DNA from: Vannielia litorea
Lineage (GTDB): Bacteria; Pseudomonadota; Alphaproteobacteria; Rhodobacterales; Rhodobacteraceae
DNA: 64,000 nt
NCBI RefSeq assembly: GCF_019801175.1
Contig: NZ_JAHVJR010000002.1
Span: 434,001-498,000, forward strand
Direction: 5' to 3'
Part shown: positions 35,861 to 46,391 of the stretch, piece by piece
Layout of the letters: every line of letters begins with the position of its first letter
Position numbering within the stretch: the first letter of the stretch is position 1
Made by a program: the position numbers and the translations under genes
Notes under the pieces: generated by a model
Database searches by the model: none
What the model saw: the letters and a program-made list of their open reading frames with translations, nothing else
What the model was told of the DNA's origin: nothing

Positions 35861-37012
35861 ATGGCAAAACGCGATTTCTACGAGGTGCTGGGCGTTGAGC
35901 GCGGCGCGTCGGGCGACGAGATCAAGAAGGCCTATCGCAAGAAGGCCAAGGAGCTGCACCCCGACCGCAACGCCGACAACCCCAAGGCCGAAGACCAGTT
36001 CAAGGAGGTCAACGAGGCCTATGACGCGCTGAAGGATCCCGAGCGCAAGGCGGCCTACGACCGCTTTGGCCATGCGGCCTTCGAGGGCGGCGGCCCGCGC
36101 CCCGGACAGGGCGGCGGCTTCAACCAGCAGGGCGATTTCGCCTCTGCCTTCAGCGACGTGTTCGACGACCTCTTCGGCGACTTCATGGGTGGCCGTGGCC
36201 GCCCCGGCGGCGGGGGAAGGCGTGCGGCGCGCGGCAGCGACCTGCGCTACAACCTGCGGATCAAGCTGGAGCAGGCCTACAAGGGCACGCAGAAAACCAT
36301 CAACGTGCCGACCTCTGTGCAATGCGACACCTGTGAGGGCAGCGGCGCCGAGGGCGGCGCGGAGCCCACCACCTGCCCGACCTGTTCGGGCATGGGCAAG
36401 GTGCGCGCGCAGCAGGGCTTCTTTACGGTGGAGCGCACCTGCCCCACCTGCGGCGGCCTCGGCCAGCACATCAAGAACCCCTGCAAGGCCTGTGGCGGCC
36501 AGGGCCGGGTGGAGAAGGACCGCTCGCTGAGCGTGAACATTCCCGCCGGCGTCGAGACTGGCACGCGCATCCGGCTTGCCGGTGAGGGCGAGGCCGGGCT
36601 GCGCGGTGGGCCTGCGGGCGACCTCTACATCTTCATCGAGGTGGAGCCGCATCCGCTGTTCGAGCGCGAGGGCCCGGACCTGTTTTGCCGGGTGCCGGTG
36701 AGCATGATTGCCGCCGCACTGGGCGGTGACATCGAGGTGCCTACCATCGACGGTGGCCGCAGCCGGGTGAAGATTCCGGCGGGCGCGCAGGGTGGCAAAC
36801 AGATGCGCCTGCGCGGCAAGGGCATGCCGCCGCTGCGGGGTGCGGGCAACGGGGACATGTTCATCGAGCTTTCGGTGGAGACCCCGGTGAACCTGACCAG
36901 CCGCCAGAAGGAGCTGTTGAAGGAGTTCGAGGGGCTGGCGAAAGACAACAACCCGGAGACCTCCAGCTTCTTCTCCAAGGTGAAGAGCTTCTGGGACGGG
37001 ATGAAGGGCTGA
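35861..37012 (+). CDS. dnaJ: Co-chaperone DnaJ (Hsp40)
   Basis: The 383-residue class I J-protein has an N-terminal J domain with ELHPDRN (HPD motif), then a Gly/Phe-rich linker to about residue 130. Four zinc-binding repeats follow: CDTCEGSGA, CPTCSGMGK, CPTCGGLGQ and CKACGGQGR. The C-terminal substrate-binding domains end at the FFSKVKSFWDG tail. It stimulates the DnaK ATPase. AAGGGAAAGGGCGATCAG precedes the ATG. A strong terminator follows 20 bp after the stop. Confidence 0.98.
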   Translation: MAKRDFYEVLGVERGASGDEIKKAYRKKAKELHPDRNADNPKAEDQFKEVNEAYDALKDPERKAAYDRFGHAAFEGGGPRPGQGGGFNQQGDFASAFSDVFDDLFGDFMGGRGRPGGGGRRAARGSDLRYNLRIKLEQAYKGTQKTINVPTSVQCDTCEGSGAEGGAEPTTCPTCSGMGKVRAQQGFFTVERTCPTCGGLGQHIKNPCKACGGQGRVEKDRSLSVNIPAGVETGTRIRLAGEGEAGLRGGPAGDLYIFIEVEPHPLFEREGPDLFCRVPVSMIAAALGGDIEVPTIDGGRSRVKIPAGAQGGKQMRLRGKGMPPLRGAGNGDMFIELSVETPVNLTSRQKELLKEFEGLAKDNNPETSSFFSKVKSFWDGMKG

Positions 37013-37032
37013 GGGTGGCGATCACCCGAGCC

Positions 37033-37071
37033 AAGGGGCGCGCCGGGAGTGGCGCGCCCTTTCGCGTTTTT
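37033..37071 (+). terminator. Rho-independent terminator of dnaKJ
   Basis: A 9-bp perfect stem (GGGCGCGCC 37036-37044, GGCGCGCCC 37051-37059) has a 6-nt loop and flanking AA/TT pairs. It is followed by TTTCGCGTTTTT to 37071. Confidence 0.88.
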
Positions 37072-37109
37072 GGGGGCAAGAGCGCTTGGGAGACGGGTCG
37101 AACTTGGGC

Positions 37110-37574
37110 TTACGCGGGGGTGCAGGTGGTCTCGATGCCTTGATCGGTGTCGCGCAGGCGCAGGGCGCTCGCGCTGATCTCTTCGATCCGGTAGCGGGCG
37201 AGTTGGTTGGCGAGGGCGGTTTCGACCTCGGTGATCATGCCGGAGGGCAGCTCGGCCAGCGGCACGTTTTGCCCGGCTTCGGCAAAGCGCATCAGGCGGT
37301 GAGTCTCGTAGTGCTCGGTCAGGGCGCCCTCGGCGAGCTCCCACGTGCCGGAAAAGCTGAACTGCATGGCAACGGGGTCGCCACCATCGGTGCTTTGCAC
37401 ATCGGTCCGGCCGGAGAGCGTGCCGCCCTCGCCGTAGCTCACCTGACGCTCCATCGTGTAGTCGCCCGGCTGGGATGTGCAGAGCCAGCCGCCGGTAAGC
37501 AGCGCGACCTGCGGATCATCGCGGCAGGCGGCAAGTGACAGCAGGAAAAGCGCGGCGAGCGCGGGCCTAGCCAT
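37110..37574 (-). CDS. Small lipoprotein of unknown function (paralogue of upstream neighbour)
   Basis: The 154-residue protein has a lipobox (LLSLAAC at about residue 17), so it is probably an outer- or inner-membrane lipoprotein. The mature part begins with LLTGGWLCTSQPG and Y-rich strands, then GEGGTLSGRTDV. This mirrors the opening of the upstream gene product (LLGTWNCQASEG...YNADGTFTGR). The two therefore seem to be diverged tandem duplicates with a lipocalin-like GxW start. The gene overlaps the upstream gene by 8 bp. No function is known. Confidence 0.7.
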   Translation of the reverse strand: MARPALAALFLLSLAACRDDPQVALLTGGWLCTSQPGDYTMERQVSYGEGGTLSGRTDVQSTDGGDPVAMQFSFSGTWELAEGALTEHYETHRLMRFAEAGQNVPLAELPSGMITEVETALANQLARYRIEEISASALRLRDTDQGIETTCTPA

Positions 37575-38055
37575 TGGTGCGGCGGCAGGACATGCGGAGA
37601 TTGTCGGCCTTCTTGCCGGAAGGCGAGACGTATTCGAGCGTGAGCCGCGTGTCCGTCAGCTTGCGGACGACGTAGCGGACATGGTGCGGCTGTTCGACCT
37701 GCCGACGCGCCCTGTCGGCCTCGGGGCCGCGCAGGCGGGTGGCCTTGCCCTCGGTGGTCACGGTGACGGTGGGCGCGAAGGTGCGCTCGACCCGCTCGGC
37801 CAGCACGTTGCCCTTGACCACGTAGCGCCCGGCTGCCGAGAAGGCGATCTTGGAGGAGCCGGTCTTGCCCTTGTAGCGCAGCTTGATGCGAAAGGCCTGC
37901 CGCCCGGTGAAGGTGCCATCGGCGTTGTAGGTGACGGTTCGGCCAAGGGCGGCGTTCCCTTCGCTGGCCTGACAGTTCCATGTGCCGAGCAGGCTGGCGG
38001 CAGAGAGCGGTGAGGCGGCGAGGAGGAGCGCAAGGGCGGGGGCGAGCATGTTCAT
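37567..38055 (-). CDS. Secreted small protein of unknown function
   Basis: The 162-residue product has a signal peptide (MLAPALALLLAASPLSAAS, cut near residue 20). The mature domain starts LLGTWNCQASEGN, with two cysteines (C28 and one near the C-terminus), and carries a GTFTGRQAF turn shared with the downstream lipoprotein. The C-terminus is basic. It starts at ATG 38055; a divergent radC begins 71 bp away. The shared G-x-W-x-C opening suggests a small beta-barrel or lipocalin-like ligand binder (inference). Confidence 0.7.
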   Translation of the reverse strand: MNMLAPALALLLAASPLSAASLLGTWNCQASEGNAALGRTVTYNADGTFTGRQAFRIKLRYKGKTGSSKIAFSAAGRYVVKGNVLAERVERTFAPTVTVTTEGKATRLRGPEADRARRQVEQPHHVRYVVRKLTDTRLTLEYVSPSGKKADNLRMSCRRTNG

Positions 38056-38125
38056 GCCGGGAGATTAGGCGCGGGGCCGGGCGGTGTTAACCGTTGATTC
38101 ACCATGTGCGTGTCACAGTCGCGGC

Positions 38126-38887
38126 ATGACACGCGCCTTCCATGAAGCCCCGATGCCGTTGTTCGACCCGGATGAGGCCGAAGAGGTGGCGACCGCCCTG
38201 CCCGCGGGCAAGCTGCCGAGCTACATCAAGGATCATCGCAAGCGGCTACGGGAGCGGTTCATGGCCGGTGGCGCGGCGGCTCTGCCGGATTACGAGATGC
38301 TGGAATTGGTGCTGTTCAGGGCCATCCCGCGCCGGGATGTGAAGCCGCTGGCCCGCGCGCTGCTGGATCGGTTCAGAGACTTCAACGGCGTTCTCTCGGC
38401 CCCGCCTGCGCGATTGCGTGATGTACCGGAGGTGGGCGATGCCGTTATTGCGGAGCTGAAGATCGTGGAGGCCGCGGCGCACCGGCTGGCCCGCTCCAAG
38501 GTGCTGGACAAGCAGGTGATCTCGAGTTGGGCGCAGCTGCTGGACTATTGCCGCGCCAGCATGGGCCATAGGGAGACCGAGCAGTTCCGCGTGCTCTACC
38601 TCGACCGCCGCAACGTGCTGATTGCCGATGAGGAACAGGCGCGGGGCACGGTGGATCATGTGCCGGTCTATCCGCGCGAGGTGGTGAAGCGGGCGCTGGA
38701 GGTGAATGCCTCGGCGCTGATCCTCGTGCACAACCATCCGAGCGGTGACCCGACGCCCTCGACGGCGGATATCGAGATGACGGAGAAGATCCGCGAGGCG
38801 GCGGATGCGCTGGGGATCACCCTGCACGACCACCTGATCGTGGGGCGGGCCAGCGAACTGAGCTTTCGGGCGGAGGGCTACCTGTAA
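38126..38887 (+). CDS. radC: RadC family protein (JAB/MPN+ domain)
   Basis: The 253-residue product begins at ATG 38126, after which the frame shows RKRLRERFMAGG and YEMLELVLFRAIPRRDVKPLA (helical N-domain). The C-terminal JAMM metalloprotease-like domain carries ALILVHNHPSGDPTPSTADI (HxH and Asp zinc ligands) and HDHLIVG. The DNA-repair name is historical and its molecular role is unclear. An upstream in-frame ATG at 38084 is less likely because it lengthens the N-terminus beyond the family. Confidence 0.93.
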   Translation: MTRAFHEAPMPLFDPDEAEEVATALPAGKLPSYIKDHRKRLRERFMAGGAAALPDYEMLELVLFRAIPRRDVKPLARALLDRFRDFNGVLSAPPARLRDVPEVGDAVIAELKIVEAAAHRLARSKVLDKQVISSWAQLLDYCRASMGHRETEQFRVLYLDRRNVLIADEEQARGTVDHVPVYPREVVKRALEVNASALILVHNHPSGDPTPSTADIEMTEKIREAADALGITLHDHLIVGRASELSFRAEGYL

Positions 38888-38891
38888 CGCG

Positions 38892-38919
38892 AAAGGGCGC
38901 CGCTGCGGCGACGCCCTTT
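38892..38919. terminator. Bidirectional terminator between radC and the anchored protein gene
   Basis: An 8-bp stem (AAAGGGCG 38892-38899, CGCCCTTT 38912-38919) has a GC-rich 12-nt loop. The arms end in T-runs on both strands. It sits 4 bp after the radC stop and 23 bp before the end of the convergent gene. Confidence 0.6.
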
Positions 38920-38942
38920 GTTGGTGCAAACGCGCGGGCCGG

Positions 38943-40103
38943 TTACTCGGCGGAGGCGAGCCGGATCTCGGGCAGGATGCCGGAGAAGACCAGAAACTCG
39001 CCCTCGGCCTCGCAGCCGGGCATGGTGACCGAGAGCGCGTGGGGTGCGAAGCCATCGGCGCCCTTGCGGAGCACCTTGGCCTGCACCTCGCGGCCGCAGT
39101 TGGCGGCGGTCACCTCGGCCTCGACGGTGAGGCTGACGGAGCCGCCTGCGGCGAGCGGGTAGCTGTAGACCTCGGCCATGCGGGCGCGGGGCGCGTCGGC
39201 GGAGCCCAGCAGGGTGATGAAGCCGCCTTCGCCTGCCGTGGCGCGGGAGGAGCCTGCGGGGGCGGAGGCATCGACATGGCCCTCGGTGCCGAACTCGGCG
39301 CCGTTCTCGAAGGCATGAAGTGCGACGCCGCCGGTGCCCTCCCAAGTGAGGGCGGTGCGGTTGAAGTCATCCACGCCGGGCACGAGGGCGAGGGCGGTGG
39401 CACGCTCGCCAAGGGGGAAGCTGGCCTCGAAGTTCGCGTTGGCGGCAAGCGCGGGCACATCGACCACGAGGCTGCCCTCGTTGTTGGTCACCTCGGTAAA
39501 GGTGAGCGGGCCGTGGGTGAAGGTCACGAGCTCGCCGGGGTTGCAGGGCGCGGTGAGCGCGAGGCGGACCATGGCGGCGGGCTGCGGCTTGGCGCTGAGC
39601 GAAACGGTGCAATCCTGCGCGGTTTCGGTCTCGCCGGTGGCCGTGGCTTCGCCCGTGGCGGGCGCGGCAGCGGCCTCGGGCGCGGGCATCGGCTCGGACG
39701 GCGTGCGCGATTGCAGCGCTGGCATGGGCAGCACGGAGGCGGAGCGGGTCACGCCCACGGCGGGCTGCTCGGCGGGCTTGGCGAGTTGCGGTGCGGGCGC
39801 AAGGCCGGCCTCTTCCTCGGCGGGGGCCGGAGCGGAGAACCGGGCCTCTGTGGCCTCGGTGGGGGCGGTGCGCTTCTGCGAGGCGGCCTCGGCTGCCTTG
39901 CGCTCCTGACGGGCGCTGGAGAGCGGCTGGAGCGCGCCTGCGGGGTCGGCGGGGGCCTTGGAGACCACCTCTTGCGGCGCATCATCGGTGAAGGAATCGG
40001 CCATCGGCCCGACCTTCTGCATCACGAAGCCGGTACCCAGTGCAATTGCAAACACCGAGCCAGCCGTCATCAGCCGCTTTTTCAGCTTGGACTCAATCTT
40101 CAT
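38943..40103 (-). CDS. Membrane-anchored Ala/Pro-rich periplasmic protein beside secA
   Basis: The 386-residue product begins at ATG 40103 (GGAGGG 5 bp upstream). The basic N-terminus MKIESKLKKRLMTAG is followed by one membrane segment (about 12-30) and a ~120-residue low-complexity Ala/Glu/Pro linker. A C-terminal ~220-residue beta-rich domain (QDCTVSLSAKPQPAAMVRLA, GGSVSLTVEAEVTAANCGRE) has paired cysteines. Homologues in Rhodobacterales are, as I recall, loosely named translocase because they neighbour secA. Nothing in the sequence proves a secretion role. The layout suggests a cell-wall-spanning anchored protein. Confidence 0.65.
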   Translation of the reverse strand: MKIESKLKKRLMTAGSVFAIALGTGFVMQKVGPMADSFTDDAPQEVVSKAPADPAGALQPLSSARQERKAAEAASQKRTAPTEATEARFSAPAPAEEEAGLAPAPQLAKPAEQPAVGVTRSASVLPMPALQSRTPSEPMPAPEAAAAPATGEATATGETETAQDCTVSLSAKPQPAAMVRLALTAPCNPGELVTFTHGPLTFTEVTNNEGSLVVDVPALAANANFEASFPLGERATALALVPGVDDFNRTALTWEGTGGVALHAFENGAEFGTEGHVDASAPAGSSRATAGEGGFITLLGSADAPRARMAEVYSYPLAAGGSVSLTVEAEVTAANCGREVQAKVLRKGADGFAPHALSVTMPGCEAEGEFLVFSGILPEIRLASAE

Positions 40104-40276
40104 CGTTCCCTCCGTCACCCATCCCGTCACCCAATCGGGGATTATGGGGGAAACATTTAACGACAGAGTTGGGCGCGGACGGGGCGCGAATGGGCCATTT
40201 GTGGCCGTGGCGGGGCCGGGGCGTTGCAGGATGTTGAGGGCGCAGGCCGAAAAGGCCGCGACATATGGGAAAACGC

Positions 40277-40302
40277 AAAAGGGGCGGCCTTATCGCCGCC
40301 CC
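40277..40302 (-). terminator. Rho-independent terminator of secA
   Basis: An 8-bp perfect stem (GGGGCGGC 40281-40288, GCCGCCCC 40295-40302) is followed on the minus strand by TTTTGCGTTTTCC. It lies 28 bp beyond the secA stop. Confidence 0.85.
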
Positions 40303-40330
40303 ATTTGTTGTTTCGCTCTGGTGGGCAATC

Positions 40331-43063
<2,733 letters not shown>

Positions 43064-43162
43064 ATTCTCTCCGCTCGCCCTGCCTTGACGGTTTTGTGTG
43101 GCTGATCGCGCTTGCCGCCCTTCGCCTGCCCCCATAGAAACGCGGGCAGAGAAACGGGCTTG

Positions 43163-43181
43163 CGCCTTGGAACACAAGGCG
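43163..43181. promoter_or_regulatory. Perfect palindrome in the secA/foldase divergent promoter gap
   Basis: CGCCTTG-GAACA-CAAGGCG is a 7-5-7 inverted repeat in the middle of the 181-bp divergent intergenic region. It could be an operator acting on both promoters or a stem-loop in the foldase mRNA leader. No other copy was noticed in the window. Confidence 0.4.
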
Positions 43182-43244
43182 ATGTAAGACCCGAGACCCA
43201 TAGTGTCAACGCCGCCGCAGGGGCGGCTGAGCAGGAGTAGATGT

Positions 43245-44132
43245 ATGACCTTCCCCAAGATGATCGCGCTGGGTGCCATGCTGGCCGTTGGCCTCGGTGC
43301 CGGTGCGATGGCGCAGGAAGCGGAAGAGGCGGCCCCCGAGGCGGCGGCAGAGGCTGCAACTGACGTGACCGCAGAGACCGTTGTGGCGACCGTGGCCGGT
43401 GTGGACATTACCGTTGGCCACATGATCGTGGCCCGCAAGAGCCTGCCCGAGCAATACGCCCAGCTGCCGCCGGAAGTGCTCTGGGAGGGGATCCTCGAGC
43501 AGCTGGTACAGCAGACTGCGCTGGCCAGCGAGGCCGGTGAGCCGAGCAAAGAGACCGTTCTGGTGCTGGAAAACCAGCGCAGCGGCTACCTTGCCGGGGA
43601 CGTGCTGGAGGCCGCCGCGATGGCCGCCGTGACCGATGAGGCGCTGGAGGCCAAGTACAACGAGCTTTACGCCGACGCCGAGCCGCAGCGCGAGTGGAAC
43701 GCTGCTCACATCCTCGTGGAAACCGAGGAAGAGGCGCAGGCGGTGAAGGAAGAGGTCGAGGGCGGCGCCGATTTTGCCGAGGTGGCCAAGGTCAAGTCCA
43801 CCGGCCCCTCCGGACCCAACGGCGGCGCGCTGGGCTGGTTTGGTGCCGGCATGATGGTGCCCGAGTTCGAGACCGCCGTGATGGCGATGAAGGCCGGTGA
43901 GGTGAGCGCCCCGGTGCAGACCCAGTTCGGCTGGCACGTGATCAAGCTCAACGAGACCCGCCTGAAGGACAAGCCCGACATGGCCGCGGTGAAGGACCAG
44001 CTGACCGAAGAGGTGCAGCGCGCCGCCGTGGACGAGGTGATTGCCTCTGCCGTGGAAAAGGCCGGTGTGGAAAAGGCCGAGGGCGAGATCCCGGCTGCCG
44101 TTCTCAACGACTTCAGCCTTCTGGAGGACTGA
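43245..44132 (+). CDS. Parvulin-type peptidyl-prolyl cis-trans isomerase (periplasmic foldase)
   Basis: The 295-residue product has a signal peptide (MIALGAMLAVGLGAGAMAQ), an Ala/Glu-rich linker and a helical SurA/PrsA-like N-domain (VVATVAGVDITVGHMIV). The rotamase domain follows: WNAAHILVETEEEAQAV, SGPNGGALGWFGAGMMVPEF and TQFGWHVIKLNETR. It helps fold exported proteins, fitting its place opposite secA. ATG 43245 has CAGGAG 8 bp before. Its stop shares one base with the argJ start (TGATG). Confidence 0.92.
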   Translation: MTFPKMIALGAMLAVGLGAGAMAQEAEEAAPEAAAEAATDVTAETVVATVAGVDITVGHMIVARKSLPEQYAQLPPEVLWEGILEQLVQQTALASEAGEPSKETVLVLENQRSGYLAGDVLEAAAMAAVTDEALEAKYNELYADAEPQREWNAAHILVETEEEAQAVKEEVEGGADFAEVAKVKSTGPSGPNGGALGWFGAGMMVPEFETAVMAMKAGEVSAPVQTQFGWHVIKLNETRLKDKPDMAAVKDQLTEEVQRAAVDEVIASAVEKAGVEKAEGEIPAAVLNDFSLLED

Positions 44133-45355
44133 TGGGCAAGTACCCCGTATCGCCGCTGGCGCCCGAGCGCTTCCCCGATCTGCCAGTGATCGGGGGGGTG
44201 AAGTTTGCCGCCGTGGAGGCCGGGGTGCGCTACAAGGGCCGGCTCGACGTGATGCTGGCCCTGCTCGATCCGGGCAGCGTGGTGGCGGGGGTGTTTACCC
44301 GTTCGGCCACCCGCTCGGCCCCGGTGCGCGACTGCGAGGCGAAGATCCGCAAGGTGAGCGACGCGGGGGCGGCCATTCTGGTGAACTCCGGCAACTCCAA
44401 CGCCTTCACCGGCGGGGCCGGGCAGGAGAGCGTTGAGGCGATCTGCGCCGCGGTGGCCGAGGCTGCCGATGTGCCGAAGGCTCGCGTGTTCACCGCCTCG
44501 ACCGGGGTGATCGGCGAGCGACTGCCGCATGATCGGATCACCGGAAAGCTCGGGGAACTGGTGGGCGGTCTCGACGAAGGCGGCATCGAGCTGGCGGCCA
44601 AGGCGATCATGACCACCGACACCTTTGCCAAGGGCTCCACACGCGAGGTGGCGCTGAAAGGCGGGACGGTGAAGATTGCCGGGATCGCCAAGGGCTCGGG
44701 CATGATCGCGCCGGATATGGCGACGATGCTGGTCTATATCTTCACCGATGCGAAGATCAGCCGCGATGCGCTGCAGAGCATGGTGAGCTGCCACAACGAG
44801 ACCACCTTCAACGCGATCACGGTGGATGGCGATACCTCGACCTCCGACACGCTGATCTGCGCCGCGACCGGTGCCTCGGGCGTGGAGTGCGACCAGAGCG
44901 AAGAGTTCGAGGCGGCGCTGGCCGAGGTGATGAAAGACCTCGCCCATCAGGTGGTGAAGGACGGCGAAGGCGCGACCAAGTTCGTGGCCGTGAAGGTCAC
45001 CGGGGCGGCCCATGACGCCGATGCCAAGCGGGTGGCGATGAGCATCGCCAATTCACCTCTGGTGAAGACCGCGATTGCGGGCGAAGACCCGAACTGGGGC
45101 CGGATCGTGATGGCCGTGGGCAAGAGCGGCGCCGAGGCCGACCGGGACAAGCTGACGATCAAGTTCGGCGAGGTGCTGGTGGCCGAGAACGGCTGGGTTG
45201 CACCGGGTTACTCCGAGGAGCAGGGCGCGGGCTACATGAAGCTGCCGGAGCTGGTCATCCGGGTCGATATGGGGCTGGGCAAGGGCCGGTTCACCGCCTG
45301 GACCTGCGACCTGACGCATCAATACATCTCGATCAACGCCGATTACCGGTCGTGA
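44132..45355 (+). CDS. argJ: Bifunctional ornithine acetyltransferase / N-acetylglutamate synthase
   Basis: ArgJ recycles the acetyl group between N-acetylornithine and glutamate in arginine synthesis. The 407-residue precursor is self-cleaved before the Thr in GMIAPDMATMLVYIFTDA to give two chains. The oxyanion-hole pair lies in VFTASTGVIGERLP, and KFVAVKVTGAAHDADAK and DPNWGRIVMAVGKSGAE are conserved. The start is coupled to the foldase stop, and its own stop overlaps the mutT GTG by 4 bases (GTGA). Confidence 0.96.
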   Translation: MGKYPVSPLAPERFPDLPVIGGVKFAAVEAGVRYKGRLDVMLALLDPGSVVAGVFTRSATRSAPVRDCEAKIRKVSDAGAAILVNSGNSNAFTGGAGQESVEAICAAVAEAADVPKARVFTASTGVIGERLPHDRITGKLGELVGGLDEGGIELAAKAIMTTDTFAKGSTREVALKGGTVKIAGIAKGSGMIAPDMATMLVYIFTDAKISRDALQSMVSCHNETTFNAITVDGDTSTSDTLICAATGASGVECDQSEEFEAALAEVMKDLAHQVVKDGEGATKFVAVKVTGAAHDADAKRVAMSIANSPLVKTAIAGEDPNWGRIVMAVGKSGAEADRDKLTIKFGEVLVAENGWVAPGYSEEQGAGYMKLPELVIRVDMGLGKGRFTAWTCDLTHQYISINADYRS

Positions 45356-45750
45356 AGGTTGTTCTGGTTGCTGCCGTCGCGCTGATTGACGTGGACGGGC
45401 GGGTGTTGCTGGCGCAGCGCCCGGAAGGCAAGAGCATGGCCGGGCTTTGGGAGTTTCCGGGCGGCAAGGTGGAGCCGGGGGAGACGCCGGAGGCGGCGCT
45501 GATCCGTGAGCTGCACGAGGAGCTGGGGATCGAGACGTGGCAGAGTTGCCTTGCGCCGCTCACCTTTGCCTCGCACGGCTATGACGACTTTCATCTGTTG
45601 ATGCCACTGTTTGCCTGCCGCAAGTGGGGCGGCACCCCGCAGGGGCGCGAGGGGCAGGTGCTGAAGTGGGCGCGGGCGAGTGAGCTGCGCGACTACCCGA
45701 TGCCGCCCGCGGATGTGCCGCTGATTCCGATTCTGCGCGACTGGCTTTGA
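45352..45750 (+). CDS. mutT: 8-oxo-dGTP diphosphatase MutT (Nudix)
   Basis: The 132-residue Nudix hydrolase has the Nudix box GKVEPGETPEAALIRELHEE followed by LGI (G-x5-E-x7-REL-xEE-x-G). AQRPEGKSMAGLWEFPGGKVE is the typical MutT entry. It removes oxidised dGTP from the nucleotide pool. The start is GTG 45352 within the argJ stop, so foldase, argJ and mutT form one coupled transcript. The grouping is a genomic convenience with no obvious shared pathway. Confidence 0.92.
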   Translation: MKVVLVAAVALIDVDGRVLLAQRPEGKSMAGLWEFPGGKVEPGETPEAALIRELHEELGIETWQSCLAPLTFASHGYDDFHLLMPLFACRKWGGTPQGREGQVLKWARASELRDYPMPPADVPLIPILRDWL

Positions 45751-45799
45751 CCGGGGGCGATTGCGGGCCTTTGCCAAGGCATCTGACCGGAATCGATGC

Positions 45800-45839
45800 G
45801 CGGATTTCCGCGAAGTGCCCGAAATTTGGGCGGAAATCC
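45800..45839 (+). other. Two overlapping hairpins downstream of mutT
   Basis: A 10-bp stem (GGATTTCCGC 45802-45811 with GCGGAAATCC 45830-45839, 18-nt loop) overlaps a short local hairpin (CGCGG 45800-45804 with CCGCG near 45809-45813). Both use the same left arm, so they cannot form together. There is no T-run after them. They lie 51 bp after the mutT stop and 84 bp before the small gene. Confidence 0.4.
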
Positions 45840-45922
45840 CGAATGCACGTTCAGATTGTAAGTGATCCTTAAACGATTATCGGCTAGCTTCACCCAAGGT
45901 TAAGCCACCGCGGGGAGTGAAC

Positions 45923-46060
45923 ATGCTACGTACGATCGTTCTGGGAAGCTGTGTTTCGGTTCAGGGCACCTTTGTGAAGGCGCTCGCTGACGGGCGCGTT
46001 GTGGTGCGTGTGGGCGCACGGGACTTTACCGGCCGTCCGGTGGATGCCGTCGCCGCCTGA
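45923..46060 (+). CDS. Small conserved-looking protein (45 residues)
   Basis: The ATG at 45923 is preceded by GGGGAG at 45912-45917. The product reads MLRTIVLGSCVSVQG then TFVKALADGRVVVRVGARDF and ends TGRPVDAVAA. It has a compact beta pattern with one Cys and a GRVVVRVG core, and looks like an OB- or SH3-like mini-barrel. I recall similar ~45-residue LGSCVSVQG proteins in other Rhodobacteraceae (not verified). A clean terminator follows 45 bp after the stop, so it is a monocistronic unit. The function is unknown. Confidence 0.7.
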   Translation: MLRTIVLGSCVSVQGTFVKALADGRVVVRVGARDFTGRPVDAVAA

Positions 46061-46105
46061 GCCGCATTTTCTCCCACTCCGACAGAAACGGGATTGAGTT
46101 CACGG

Positions 46106-46136
46106 AAAGGCCCGCGCCGCTCGGTACGGGCCTTTT
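46106..46136 (+). terminator. Rho-independent terminator after the 45-residue gene
   Basis: A 9-bp perfect stem (AAAGGCCCG 46106-46114, CGGGCCTTT 46127-46135) has a 12-nt loop and a short T-run ending at 46136. Confidence 0.88.
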
Positions 46137-46224
46137 GCATGCTGCCCGCCCGGCCCGCGCCCGCCAAAACAAACGGACCACCCTCCGAAAGGCACGGCCC
46201 GCGTAATGACTTGCGTCAGCCGGG

Positions 46225-46264
46225 TCAGTCGAGCGTGCGCTCGAACTCCGTGCGGATGAAGATC
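46225..46264 (-). repeat. Displaced duplicate of the infB 3' end (direct repeat, left copy)
   Basis: These 40 bp match the last 40 bp of infB (46806-46845) at 35 positions, in the same orientation and exactly 581 bp away. On the minus strand they still read in frame as IFIRTEFERTLD and stop, against IFTRKEVERTLD and stop in infB. Homology ends at 46264. The copies bound a lower-GC segment carrying a lipoprotein gene, which looks like an insertion at the infB 3' end. The rest of 46137-46391 shows no gene. Confidence 0.75.
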
Positions 46265-46391
46265 AAGAAAAGAAGCGAATCTGATGTGGCTTAAGATCTC
46301 GCTCGCATAATTCAGTTGAAAGTTATCAGCCTTTCCATCCAGATAGCTCGTGCTCGCGAAAGCCGAGCGGAAAAGAAGGGACAAGAATGAT

